Position numbers and translations under genes: made by a program. The notes under the pieces were generated by a model. It had not been told where the DNA came from. It searched no databases and saw nothing but the letters and a program-made list of their open reading frames with translations. From Gemmatimonadota bacterium (lineage in GTDB: Bacteria > Gemmatimonadota > Gemmatimonadetes > Gemmatimonadales > GWC2-71-9), in NCBI GenBank assembly GCA_003220935.1, contig QHTT01000070.1, positions 1-59,595 of the forward strand: DNA of 59,595 nt, read 5' to 3'. Shown here piece by piece: positions 1 through 9,202 of this stretch; the first letter of the stretch is position 1; each line of letters starts with the position of its first letter.

Positions 1-53
1 ACGCGTACGGGCAGCGCCAGCGCGGCATCTCGCCGCACGGAGGCGCGTCGTGA
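1..53 (+). CDS. 3' end of an upstream gene (partial)
   Basis: The frame beginning at base 3 is open from the window edge and stops with TGA at 51-53. It overlaps the GTG start of purS as GTGA, the same coupling used elsewhere in this operon. Only 16 codons are visible, so the product cannot be named. A purine gene such as purC or purB would fit the context, but that is inference. Confidence 0.35.
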   Translation, partial: AYGQRQRGISPHGGAS

Positions 54-307
54 GCGACTACCGGGTGCAGGTGCGCGTCATGCCACGCGCCGCCCTACTC
101 GACCCCCAGGGCCAGGCGGTGGAGCACGCCCTGCACGCGCTGGGCTTCGGCGACGTCGCCCAGGTGCGCGTCGGCAAGCACCTGGTCCTCGAGGTGAAGG
201 CGGCGAGCCGCGAGGAAGCTCTCGCCCGGGCGCGTGCGATGTGCGACCGGCTGCTCGCCAACCCGGTCACCGAAGACTACGACCTCGGCGTGGAGGCAGC
301 CGGATGA
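50..307 (+). CDS. purS: Phosphoribosylformylglycinamidine synthase subunit PurS
   Basis: PurS is the small structural subunit that joins PurQ and PurL to form the FGAM synthase complex of de novo purine synthesis in the cytoplasm. The product is 85 aa, the usual PurS length. It opens with a beta strand (YRVQVRVMPRAALLDPQG), followed by a region typical of the family (VEHALHALGFGDVAQVRVGK). The start is GTG at 50, overlapping the upstream TGA. The stop overlaps the purQ ATG by 4 nt (304-307), so translation is probably coupled. The order purS-purQ-...-purL makes the call firm. Confidence 0.93.
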   Translation: MSDYRVQVRVMPRAALLDPQGQAVEHALHALGFGDVAQVRVGKHLVLEVKAASREEALARARAMCDRLLANPVTEDYDLGVEAAG

Positions 308-1020
308 AGCGCGTGGCGGTGATCGTCTTCCCCGGCTCGAACTGCGATGGCGACGCGCTGGCGGCCGCCCGGGAAGCCGGATCGGACGCGTACTATGTGT
401 GGCACCGCGAGACCGATCTGCAGCAGGCCGACTGCGTGATCCTCCCGGGAGGCTTCAGCTATGGCGACTATCTCCGCTCAGGCGCGATTGCGCGGTTCTC
501 ACCGGTCATGGCGGCGGTAGCCGCGCACGCGCGCGCCGGCGGCCCGGTGCTCGGCATCTGCAACGGGTTGCAGATTCTGTGCGAGGCGGGGCTGCTGCCG
601 GGCGGGCTGATGCGGAATGCGCGGCTCCGTTTTTTGTCGCGGCCCGCTTGGGTGCGCGTCGAGACGACGGACACCCCGTTCACCTGCCTGTACCAGCAAG
701 GCGACGTGCTCGAGATCCCGATTGCGCACGGCGATGGCCGCTACGTCGCCGACGAGCGCACGGCGGCGGAGCTCGAGGCGAGCGGCCGCGTCGTGTGGCG
801 CTACGTGCGCGACAACCCTAACGGCTCGATGCACGACATCGCCGGCGTGTGCAGCACCGGCCGCAACGTGGTGGGCATCATGCCGCACCCGGAGCGCCGC
901 AACGCAGCGGTCTTGGGCGGCCAAGATGGAGCCCGTGTCTTTCACGCGATGGAGGCTCGACATGCGACGCAGCACGCTGTGGATGTGCGCGCTGTTGGCG
1001 ACCGCCACCTCAGGGTGTAA
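304..1020 (+). CDS. purQ: FGAM synthase glutaminase subunit PurQ
   Basis: PurQ is a class I glutamine amidotransferase that supplies ammonia to PurL. The protein begins MKRVAVIVFPGSNCDGDAL, contains the nucleophile elbow GICNGLQ (catalytic Cys) and ends its core with the HPER motif of the catalytic His/Glu. The ATG at 304 overlaps purS by 4 nt; the same frame is open upstream, but no earlier start matches the family. At 238 aa it is slightly longer than usual. The last 20 or so residues after the family core overlap the signal peptide of the next gene in another frame (962-1020), which suggests the original stop was lost. Confidence 0.93.
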   Translation: MKRVAVIVFPGSNCDGDALAAAREAGSDAYYVWHRETDLQQADCVILPGGFSYGDYLRSGAIARFSPVMAAVAAHARAGGPVLGICNGLQILCEAGLLPGGLMRNARLRFLSRPAWVRVETTDTPFTCLYQQGDVLEIPIAHGDGRYVADERTAAELEASGRVVWRYVRDNPNGSMHDIAGVCSTGRNVVGIMPHPERRNAAVLGGQDGARVFHAMEARHATQHAVDVRAVGDRHLRV

Positions 1021-1552
1021 ACAGGTCAACGAGCAGTACGCGAAGATCAAGCAGCAGATCGAGCAAAAGCTCGCGGCACGCCGGGGTCGCACCGCGACGC
1101 CGCAGCCTGCGGTCCCTGCGCCAACGCCGCTGCCTCCAGAGCCGGCGCCGCCGAGCGGCGCCGAGCCGGCGGCCCAGCCGCCTGCCAAGCCGCCGCGCCG
1201 CCCCAGACAACTGCCGGAGCAGCCGCCGGCGACCCGCGATGTTCCGTACGACTCACCGGACACGGGCACCATCGCGCCGGGGATGGGCGAGAACGACATC
1301 TACGCGCTGTGGGGCCCGCCAGTGGCGGTGCGGCGCCAGGGAGAGTGGACGTATCTCTTTTTCCGTAACGCGTGCGAGTACACGTGCGGCACCGAGGATG
1401 TCGTCACGCTCCAGAACGGGCATGTGGTAGATGCCGTGCTCCGCTGGCCAGGCCACGGTTACAGCGGCCAGTCGTCCTCCCCCGTGGCGACGAAGCCGCA
1501 CTATACGCCGGGACGCGACAGCCTGAAGCTCAAACCCGACTCTGCGCCCTGA
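962..1552 (+). CDS. Putative lipoprotein, proline-rich
   Basis: This 196-aa protein starts MRRSTLWMCALLATATSGC, a short signal peptide with a lipobox-like SGC, so it is probably lipid-anchored. A Lys/Gln-rich helix (VNEQYAKIKQQIEQKLAARR) follows, then a Pro/Ala-rich linker at about residues 45-90. The C-terminal domain is compact and contains MGENDIYALWGPPVAVRRQG, which resembles SmpA/OmlA-type outer-membrane assembly lipoproteins, where a GMsxxdvxxxxGxP pattern is common. That similarity is only suggestive. The ATG at 962 lies inside purQ, giving a 59-nt out-of-frame overlap. It sits between purQ and purL, although nothing in it suggests a purine role. Confidence 0.75.
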   Translation: MRRSTLWMCALLATATSGCKQVNEQYAKIKQQIEQKLAARRGRTATPQPAVPAPTPLPPEPAPPSGAEPAAQPPAKPPRRPRQLPEQPPATRDVPYDSPDTGTIAPGMGENDIYALWGPPVAVRRQGEWTYLFFRNACEYTCGTEDVVTLQNGHVVDAVLRWPGHGYSGQSSSPVATKPHYTPGRDSLKLKPDSAP

Positions 1553-1557
1553 GAGCG

Positions 1558-1884
1558 ATGCCCGACAAGCCGAGCAAGAACGAGGACGAGTACTTCGCCA
1601 GGCGTGACGCCGAGCTGCTCCGCCAGCAGCGCGACGCAGCGCACCGCGCCGCGGTCGACGCCGAGCGCCGCTCCCATTACATGAAGTGCCCCAAGTGCGG
1701 CTACGACCTGATCAGTGGCGAGTGGCACGGCGTGCAGATCGATCAGTGCACGCATTGTCACGGCCTCTGGTTCGATGCGGGCGAGGCAGAAACCGTGCTC
1801 GCCCACCCTGAGCCATCCATGATGGCCCGCGTGTTCCGCGCGGTACTGCGCGGCGTTTCCGGCGCGAAGGCGTCCGACGCGTGA
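1558..1884 (+). CDS. Zinc-ribbon (zf-TFIIB-like) protein
   Basis: This small cytoplasmic protein (108 aa) has a basic, charged N-terminal helix followed by [15 protein letters not shown] and [17 protein letters not shown]. The two CxxC pairs, with the GLWFDxGE ending, are the hallmark of the zf-TFIIB family of bacterial zinc ribbons, whose function is mostly unknown. The ATG at 1558 is 5 nt after the lipoprotein stop, and the TGA overlaps the purL GTG by 4 nt. It is therefore translated within the pur operon, yet no known purine enzyme needs it. The ribbon lies at about residues 41-78. Confidence 0.8.
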   Translation: MPDKPSKNEDEYFARRDAELLRQQRDAAHRAAVDAERRSHYMKCPKCGYDLISGEWHGVQIDQCTHCHGLWFDAGEAETVLAHPEPSMMARVFRAVLRGVSGAKASDA

Positions 1885-4145
1885 CTCGGGCGGTCCCATT
1901 TCCGGGCGACCCGCCGATCACGCCGGAGCTGGTTCGCGACCATAATCTCACCGACCAGGAATACGGCCTGATCGAGGCGCTGCTCGGGCGCGCGCCCACG
2001 TTCGCCGAGCTCGGCGTCTTCTCCGCGCTGTGGAGCGAGCACTGCTCCTACAAGCATTCCCGGCCGATCCTCCAGACCTTCCCGACCGCCGGCCCGCAGG
2101 TGGTTCAGGGCCCCGGCGAGAACGCCGGCGTGCTGCGGCTGCCCGACGGCTGGGCGGTCGCGTTCAAGATCGAGTCGCACAATCACCCGTCCGCCGTCGA
2201 GCCGTACCAGGGGGCGGCGACCGGCGTGGGCGGCATTCTGCGCGACGTGTTCACGATGGGCGCCCGGCCAGTGGCGCTGCTCAACAGCCTGCGATTCGGC
2301 CCTCTGGAGGATGCGCGCAACCGCTATCTCCTCGCGGGCGTGGTGCGCGGCGTGGGCGACTACGGCAACTGCGTCGGCGTCCCCACGCTGGGCGGCGAGG
2401 TGGATTTCGGGCGGAGCTACAGCGGGAACCCGCTCGTCAACGCCATGTGCGTCGGGCTGCTTCGGGAGGCGGATCTGATCACAGCCGCGGCGCACGGTGT
2501 CGGCAACGTGCTCGTCGTGGTCGGCTCCAGCACCGGGCGCGACGGTATCCACGGCGCGTCGTTCGCGTCGGAGGAGCTCACCCACGCGAGCGAGCGGCGG
2601 CGGCCGCAAGTCCAGGTGGGCGACCCCTTCACCGAGAAGCTGCTCCTCGAGGCGAGCCTCGAGCTGATCGCCTCGGGCCACATCGTGGCGATCCAGGACA
2701 TGGGCGCGGCGGGCCTCACGTCGTCGTCGGCCGAGATGGCCGCGAAAGGCGGCGTGGGCGTCGAAATCGACCTGTCGCGGGTACCCACGCGCGAGCCGGG
2801 GATGACGCCGTACGAGATCCTGCTCTCCGAGTCGCAAGAGCGCATGCTGGTCGTCGCCAAGGCAGACCGGGTCGCGGATGTGCAGGCGATTGCGGCGAAG
2901 TGGGAGCTTACCGCCAAGCCGATCGGCCGCGTCACGGACGACGGCATGTATCGGGCGACGTGGAAAGAACAGGTGGTCGTAGAGATCCCGGGGCGGCGGT
3001 TGATCGACGATTGCCCCGTGTATCATCTGGAGGCTCGCGAAGACCCGGCGGTTGCGGAGCTCCGGCGCGGTACGCCGCATCCCGCATCTCGCATCCCGCA
3101 TCCCGCCGACGTCCTGCTCACACTACTCGACCATCCCGCTATCGCCTCCAAGCGCTGGGTGTACGAGCAGTACGACTCGACCGTCCAGGCGAGCACGGTG
3201 ATCGCGCCCGGCGGTGACGCCGGTGTGATCCGCGTGCGGGAGGCGGAGTTCGGCCTGGCCGTCACGACGGACGGCAATTCGCGCTACGTCGCGCTGGATC
3301 CGTACGAGGGCGGCAAAGCGGCGGTCGTCGAGGCCGCCCGCAACGTCGCGTGCACGGGCGGGCGCCCCCTGGGGATCACCGACTGTCTGAACTTCGGCAG
3401 CCCCGAGCGACCCAGCGTGTTGTACCAGTTCCGCGAGGCATGCCGGGGGATTGCGGACGCGTGCCGGGTGCTCGAGACGCCGGTCACGGGCGGCAACGTC
3501 TCCTTCTACAACGAAAGCCCGAGCGGCGCCGTCGATCCCACGCCGGTCATCGGGATGGTCGGGCTGCTCGCCCGAGCCGACCGCGCGGTACCGAGCCACG
3601 CGCGCTCGCCCGGCGACGTCGTTTTCGTCTTAGGGGAGACCCAGGCCGAGCTCGGCGGCTCCGTGTTGTGGGAGGCGTTGCACGGATTCGTGGGCGGCGT
3701 GCCGCCCCGCGTGGACCTGGCCGCCGAGCGGCGGCTCGTCGACTTCCTGGTCGCCGGCGCGGAGCGTGCCCTGTTTCGCTCTGCTCACGATTGCTCGCAG
3801 GGGGGGCTCGGCGTCGCACTCGCCGAGGTGGCGATGAGCGGCCCGTACGACGACACCGGGTTCGGTCTCGATGTTGATCTCACCACTTATGGCTTGCGCC
3901 TTGCGGCTCTCGAGCTGTTGTTCAGCGAGTCCCACGGCCGCGCCGTCGTCACCTGTCAGCCCGCGCGCGCCGCGGCCGTCGTGGCGCTGGCGCAGGAGCT
4001 CGGTGTGCTCGCGCACCGCGCCGGCACGGTGGGCGAGCGCGGCGGCGCCCTGCGGCTGCGGCTGCGCGACGCTCGCGTCGAGCACCCCGTGGACCGGCTG
4101 CGGGAGGTATATTTCTCGGGCCTAGCTCGTCGCATGGGAGACTGA
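1881..4145 (+). CDS. purL: FGAM synthase synthetase subunit PurL
   Basis: PurL uses ATP and PurQ-derived ammonia to convert FGAR to FGAM. At 754 aa it is the small type of PurL that works with separate PurS and PurQ. Recognisable family segments include [13 protein letters not shown] near the N-terminus, [36 protein letters not shown] sequence, and the second-half [11 protein letters not shown]. The start is GTG at 1881, overlapping the zinc-ribbon stop. A four-unit heptanucleotide array (3077-3104) has expanded the loop between the two halves, encoding HPASRIPHP in frame. purF follows after 7 nt. Confidence 0.96.
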   Translation: MTRAVPFPGDPPITPELVRDHNLTDQEYGLIEALLGRAPTFAELGVFSALWSEHCSYKHSRPILQTFPTAGPQVVQGPGENAGVLRLPDGWAVAFKIESHNHPSAVEPYQGAATGVGGILRDVFTMGARPVALLNSLRFGPLEDARNRYLLAGVVRGVGDYGNCVGVPTLGGEVDFGRSYSGNPLVNAMCVGLLREADLITAAAHGVGNVLVVVGSSTGRDGIHGASFASEELTHASERRRPQVQVGDPFTEKLLLEASLELIASGHIVAIQDMGAAGLTSSSAEMAAKGGVGVEIDLSRVPTREPGMTPYEILLSESQERMLVVAKADRVADVQAIAAKWELTAKPIGRVTDDGMYRATWKEQVVVEIPGRRLIDDCPVYHLEAREDPAVAELRRGTPHPASRIPHPADVLLTLLDHPAIASKRWVYEQYDSTVQASTVIAPGGDAGVIRVREAEFGLAVTTDGNSRYVALDPYEGGKAAVVEAARNVACTGGRPLGITDCLNFGSPERPSVLYQFREACRGIADACRVLETPVTGGNVSFYNESPSGAVDPTPVIGMVGLLARADRAVPSHARSPGDVVFVLGETQAELGGSVLWEALHGFVGGVPPRVDLAAERRLVDFLVAGAERALFRSAHDCSQGGLGVALAEVAMSGPYDDTGFGLDVDLTTYGLRLAALELLFSESHGRAVVTCQPARAAAVVALAQELGVLAHRAGTVGERGGALRLRLRDARVEHPVDRLREVYFSGLARRMGD
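3077..3104 (+). repeat. Heptanucleotide array inside purL
   Basis: Four 7-nt units, GCATCCC, GCATCTC, GCATCCC and GCATCCC, run without interruption. They encode a Pro/His-rich loop between the two halves of PurL. The length of 28 nt is not a multiple of three, so the array must have been fixed together with compensating flanking bases. Confidence 0.85.
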
Positions 4146-4152
4146 CCGCAAC

Positions 4153-5559
4153 ATGTGCGGCATCATCGGTGTCACCGGCATTGCGGACGCGTCCCGCGTC
4201 GCCTATCTCGGTCTCTACAGCCTGCAGCACCGCGGCCAGGAGTCGTCGGGGATCGTGGCCGTGGACGGCGAGGGCGCGGCGCGCTCGCACCGCGGGATGG
4301 GCCTCGTCTCCGACGTGTTCGACGAGCAGGTGCTGAGCGAGCTCCCCGGAGATGTGGCGATCGGGCACACCCGCTACTCGACCGCCGGCACGTCGGTGCT
4401 GGCGAACGCACAGCCGATGCTGGCCCGCTACCGCGAAGGCCCGCTGGCGCTCGCGCACAACGGCAATCTCACTAACGCCGTGCAGCTCCGCTCGGATCTC
4501 GTGACCAAGGGCTCGATCTTCCAAAGCTCGTCGGACAGCGAGGTGCTCGTCCATCTGATCGCGCGCTCGGAAGCGCGCGAGCCGGAGGACCAGCTGCTGG
4601 ACGCCCTGGAGCGCGTCGAGGGCGCCTACTCGCTCGTAATCACCATCGGGCGCACGCTGTACGCGATCGTCGACCCCCGCGGCTTCCGGCCCCTCGTCCT
4701 CGGCCGGCTGGGGCGAGGGTGGGTCGTGGCGTCGGAGACCTGCGCGCTCGACATCACGGGGGCGACCCTGGTGCGTGAGCTCGAGCCCGGAGCGTTCATC
4801 CGGATTCACGGCGAGGAGCTGGACCCGCTCCCCACCCTGGCCGCGAAGCCGCACCGCCGTTGCGTGTTCGAGCTCGTGTATTTCTCGCGGCCGGATAGCA
4901 CGATCTTCCGTCGCTCGGTCGACGGCGTGCGGCGGGCGCTCGGACGCGAGCTCGCCCGCGAGCACCCGGCGCCCGGGGCAGACTGTGTGTTCTCAGTCCC
5001 CGATTCGTCCAACGCCATGGCGCTGGGATATTCGGAGGAGTCCGGGATCAAGCTCGAGCATGCGCTCATCCGGAACCACTATGTCGGCCGCACCTTCATC
5101 CACCCAGCCCAGGCGGGGCGGATGGCCAAGGTGAAGATCAAATTCAATCCGGTGCGGGAGGTGCTCGAGGGGAAGAAGGTGGTGGTCGTGGATGACTCGA
5201 TCGTGCGCGGCACCACGAGCAAGGCCCTGGTCCAGCTGATCCGGCATGCCGGCGCCGCAGAGGTGCACTTTCGCGTGGCCTCGCCGCCCATTACGGGGCC
5301 GTGCTATTACGGCATCGACACGCCGACGAAAAGCGAGCTGATCGCGTCCAGCCACGACGTCGAGCAGATCCGCGAACATTTGGGTGTGGACACGCTGGGT
5401 TACCTCTCCCTGGACGGGATGCTGCGCGCCGCGGCCGGCGCGGGCGATCCCGGCGAGTTCTGTCACGCCTGTTTCTCGGGCGACTACCCCACGGAGATCC
5501 CCGAGGACGATCTGGCAGGGGCGCGGAATGCCGCGCCGCTCCTCACGATCCCGGTCTGA
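4153..5559 (+). CDS. purF: Amidophosphoribosyltransferase
   Basis: PurF catalyses the first committed purine step, PRPP plus glutamine to phosphoribosylamine. The protein starts MCGIIGVTG; Cys2 becomes the N-terminal nucleophile of the Ntn glutaminase domain after Met removal. GLYSLQHRGQESSG, HTRYSTAG and AHNGNLTN are glutaminase signatures. The PRPP-binding loop VVVVDDSIVRGTTSKAL lies at about residues 340-356. Late Cys residues (FCHACFSGDYP) match the iron-sulfur or structural cysteines of the Bacillus-type enzyme. At 468 aa it is the normal length. ATG at 4153 is 7 nt downstream of purL. Confidence 0.96.
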   Translation: MCGIIGVTGIADASRVAYLGLYSLQHRGQESSGIVAVDGEGAARSHRGMGLVSDVFDEQVLSELPGDVAIGHTRYSTAGTSVLANAQPMLARYREGPLALAHNGNLTNAVQLRSDLVTKGSIFQSSSDSEVLVHLIARSEAREPEDQLLDALERVEGAYSLVITIGRTLYAIVDPRGFRPLVLGRLGRGWVVASETCALDITGATLVRELEPGAFIRIHGEELDPLPTLAAKPHRRCVFELVYFSRPDSTIFRRSVDGVRRALGRELAREHPAPGADCVFSVPDSSNAMALGYSEESGIKLEHALIRNHYVGRTFIHPAQAGRMAKVKIKFNPVREVLEGKKVVVVDDSIVRGTTSKALVQLIRHAGAAEVHFRVASPPITGPCYYGIDTPTKSELIASSHDVEQIREHLGVDTLGYLSLDGMLRAAAGAGDPGEFCHACFSGDYPTEIPEDDLAGARNAAPLLTIPV

Positions 5560-5566
5560 TGCCACC

Positions 5567-8166
5567 GTGCCGTCGCTCGAGCGCTGGGTCTATTTCTTCG
5601 GCTTGGGCCGGGCCGACGGCTCGGCGGCGATGCGGGACATCTTGGGCGGCAAAGGGGCGGGTCTGGCCGAGATGGCGAACCTGGGCCTCCCGGTCCCGCC
5701 CGGGTTCACTATCTCCGCCAAGCTGTGCCTCACCTACCTCGAGCAGGGTACCTTCCCTCCCCAGCTGCACGAAGAAGTCAGCCGCCACCTGAAGCAACTG
5801 GAGCACGCCACCAAGAAGCGATTCGGCGACCCCGCCAATCCGCTGCTCGTCTCGGTGCGCTCGGGCGCCGCCGTGTCGATGCCCGGGATGATGGAGACGA
5901 TTCTCAACCTCGGTCTGAACGACGACACAGTGCAGGGGCTAATCGCCGGATCGAAGAACCCCCGCTTCGCCTACGACTCCTACCGCCGCTTCGTGCAGAT
6001 GTATGGCGATGTCGTCTTCGATTTGGGCAAGCAGCCGTTCGAGGAGGTGCTGGAGGAGTTCAAGCGGCGCCGCAAGGTGACGCGCGACATCGACCTTCCT
6101 GCCGATGACCTGAAAGCGCTGGCGCAGGAGTTCAAGTCGATCATCCAGGCGAAGCGGGGCGCGCCGTTCCCCGAGGACCCGGCCGCCCAGCTCTGGGGCG
6201 CGATCGAAGCGGTCTTCAGGAGCTGGAACACGCGCCGGGCGGCGGACTACCGCAAGGTCCATGGCATCCCGGACGACCTGGCGCCTTCACGCGTGACTGC
6301 CGCACCGGCGAAAACGTGCTGAACGGAGACTTCCTCCTGAACGCGCAGGGCGAGGACGTCGTGTCGGGCGCCCGGACGCCCGAGCCGATCGCCAAGATGA
6401 AGCGCGGCGCGCTCGCCAAGGTGTACGGCGAGCTGGAGCGCATCGCGACCAAGCTGGAGCGACACTTCAAGGACGTGCAGGACATCGAGTTCACCTTCGA
6501 GCGCGGCAAGCTATACATGCTGCAGACCCGGCGCGCCCAGCGGACCGGTCTTGCCGCCGTGCGGATCTCCGTCGAGCTGGTGGACGAGCGACTGATCACG
6601 CCGGACGAAGCGGTGCAGCGCGTCCCGCCCCAGGACTTGGATCAGCTGTTCCACCCCATGGTGGACCCGGACGCGGCGGTGACCGTGGTGGCGAAGGGCC
6701 TGCCGGCATCGCCCGGCGCCGCGATCGGCGACGCGGTGTTCGACGCCGACGAGGCCGAAGCGTTGGCGAAGCAGGGCCGCAAGGTCATCCTGATCCGCCC
6801 CGAGACATCGCCGGAGGACTTCCACGGAATCGTGGCGGCGCAGGCGGTGCTCACGGCGCGCGGCGGCATGACCAGTCACGCGGCAGTGGTGGCGCGGGGC
6901 ATGGGCAAGACGTGCGTCGTCGGTGCGACGGACATCGAGGTCGATCCCCACGGCGGCCGGTTCCGGGCGAACGGCCGCGTGGTGAAAAAGGGGCAACTCA
7001 TCACCGTCGACGGGACGACCGGCCGGGTGATCCTGGGCGCGGCGAAGCTGGTCGAGCCCAAGATCGGCGCGCACTACGCGAAGCTGATGAGCTGGGCGGA
7101 CGAACGTCGCCGCCTGCGGGTACGGGCCAACGCGGACACGCCGCACGACGCCATCCGCGCGCGCGAGTTCGGCGCCGAGGGAATCGGGCTGTGCCGCACC
7201 GAACACATGTTCTTCGAGGGCGACCGCATCACGGCGATGCGCGAAATGATCGTCGCGCCGGACGAGCCGGGGCGGCGGCGCGCGCTCGCGAAGCTGCTCC
7301 CGATGCAGCGCGCCGACTTCGAGGGGATCTTCGAGGCGATGGCGGGCCACCCCGTCACGATCCGGCTGCTCGACCCGCCGCTCCACGAGTTCCTGCCGCA
7401 CGGCCGCGAGGAAGTCGCCGGGCTCGCGAAGGTGATGGGGCTCTCGGCGGCGGCGCTCGAGCGGCTGGTGGATTCGCTGGTCGAGGCGAACCCGATGCTG
7501 GGTCACCGCGGCTGCCGGCTCGGGATCACCTACCCGGAGATCACCGAGATGCAAGCCCGTGCCATCTTCGAGGCCGCGTGCCGCGTGGTGGCGCGCGGCA
7601 AGAAGGTGGTGGTTGAGGTGATGATCCCGCTGGTGGCGCACGTGGAGGAGCTCAAGCGCCAGGCGGAGATCGTGCGGCGGGTGGCCCAGGAGGTGTTCTC
7701 GGCCGAGGGGCGCGCCGTGCCCTACCTCGTGGGCACTATGATCGAGCTACCGCGCGCCGCGCTCACCGCCGACGAGATCGCCAAGGAAGCGGACTTCTTC
7801 TCGTTCGGCACCAACGACTTGACCCAGACTACCTTCGGCCTGTCGCGCGACGACGCCGGCCGGTTTCTACCGTTCTACGTGGAGCACGGCATTCTGCACG
7901 ACGATCCCTTCCAGGTGCTCGACCAGGAAGGGGTCGGCAAGCTCATCGAGATCGCGGTGCGGCTAGGGCGAGGCACGCGGAGCGACCTGAAGATCGGCAT
8001 CTGCGGCGAGCACGGCGGCGAGCCGCGCTCGGTGAAGTTCTGCCACCACGCGGGCATGAACTACGTGTCGTGCTCGCCGTTCCGCCTGCCCATCGCCCGG
8101 CTCGCGGCGGCCCAGGCCGCGCTCGAGGAGCAGGGCGTGATCAACCGGACGAAGGCGACCGTCTAG
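5567..8166 (+). pseudogene. ppdK: Pyruvate, phosphate dikinase, disrupted by an internal deletion
   Basis: PPDK interconverts pyruvate + ATP + Pi and PEP + AMP + PPi. The 5' part (GTG 5567, stop 6322) carries the ATP-grasp start (GGKGAGLAEMANLGLPVPPGF, in part) up to GIPDD. The family then expects about 24 residues like WGTAVNVQTMVFGN...SGTGVA before FTR. Here only 8 nt (6278-6285) separate the codons for PDD and FTRD, and the frame changes. The 3' part continues in another frame from 6286 (first possible start GTG 6316) to 8166. It has the swivelling His motif GGMTSHAAV, the PEP-site NDLTQTTFGLSRDD and the catalytic Cys in YVSCSPFR. About 64 nt appear to be missing. This is either a real lesion or an assembly error; the rest looks well conserved. 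Confidence 0.85.
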
Positions 8167-8219
8167 CGGGTACGAATCTTGCCCTTCCAGCCGGGCGACC
8201 CTCGCCGGAGCCGTGCGCC

Positions 8220-9127
8220 ATGAACGGACGGTTCGCCCTCGCGTGTCTTATCGTCACGCTGTCCACTGCGCTCACCCCCCGCGACGTCGTCGCTCAGCAC
8301 ATCGCCGAAGGCGGAGCCGGGCTCTACTTCGGAAGCACCTCAGGCTTGAACGGTCCGGTCCTCTTCGTTCGGCACCTCAAGCCGACCGGCCGAGGAACTG
8401 CGGTGGGGCTCCGACTCGAGTTCCGGGACGATGATGATGGTGGCGGCCGCTCGCAGGCGCTCGGGGCTGCCTTCGAGGCCGTCCTGCACGTCGACGGGTC
8501 CGGCGCATCGGTTTACGTTCCCCTGTCTGTGGGGCTCGAGGGCATCTCGACCTCAGACTACTTCTCGCCCCAATACCGGGACATTGCGTCGGGCATCTAC
8601 CCCCGTGCCTCGGCGGGCCTTGGGGTCGCCCTCGGCTCCGGGACGGTGCGAACGGCGCTCGAGCTGCACCGCACGTTCAGCACCTATGGGCACTTCACGG
8701 CCGTCACGCTCGGCGCCCGGTCGAGCCGCGACGGGAACCGGACTTCCGCGGCTACACCATCGCTTACCAGCAGCTCGCGGTCGGGCGCCGGGTGCAGGGA
8801 CTGCGTCTCAGCCTGGGCATCGATTTTCTGGACTTCCCGGCCTACAGCACGGGTCTGATCACCATGCTGGGCGGGGTCGGAGTGGACCTCGTCCGGACGC
8901 CGGGTGGGGCAGTCACGCTCCGCGCGGTCCCGCAAGGAGGGACTGCGATCTTCGTCGAAGGGCGCCAAGGTTACGCACGAGACCTGCTCGCGCAGCTCGG
9001 ACTCGAGGCGACGGTGCGGCTCGGCGGAGTGGGGCTTATGGCCGGTGCGGCAGGAACCGCGGGAACGGGCCCGGCCGGCGTGTTCACGGGCGTGCAGTAC
9101 CGGTTCGGTGCCGCAATGCGACTCTAG
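8220..9127 (+). pseudogene. Secreted protein of unknown function, single-base frameshift
   Basis: The gene begins with ATG 8220 and a clear signal peptide (MNGRFALACLIVTLSTAL...VVAQ). Gly-rich alternating strands follow, such as GLYFGSTSGLNGPVLFVRHL and SVYVPLSVGLEGI, which would suit an outer-membrane beta barrel. The first frame loses this character after about 8740, while the next frame continues smoothly (DFRGYTIAYQQLAVGRRVQ) and ends GVFTGVQYRFGAAMRL, a barrel-like C-terminus, at 9127. Restoring one G in the GG at 8740-8741 rejoins the frames. It may be a recent pseudogene or a sequencing error. No family was recognised. Confidence 0.65.
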
Positions 9128-9140
9128 CGGGGCGCTGAAC

Positions 9141-9187
9141 AGCAGATCCTTCGCGCCTGCGGCGCTCAGGATGACAGGCGCGCCGCC
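9141..9187 (+). repeat. Dispersed dyad repeat, copy 1
   Basis: This 47-bp element contains AGATCCTTCGCGCC and GGCGCTCAGGATGAC as imperfect inverted halves. It is 46/47 identical to copy 2 at 9943-9989, in the same orientation, and the pair brackets the YIP1 gene. On the minus strand it reads as the spurious peptide VILSAAGAKDL. Confidence 0.9.
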
Positions 9188-9202
9188 TACCAAGGCGACG
9201 GT

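Noticed and set aside
8684..9193. Minus-strand frame with PVILSAAGAKDLLF
   Set aside because: This peptide is the translation of the dispersed repeat; it recurs at 9.9 kb and is a known kind of annotation artefact.
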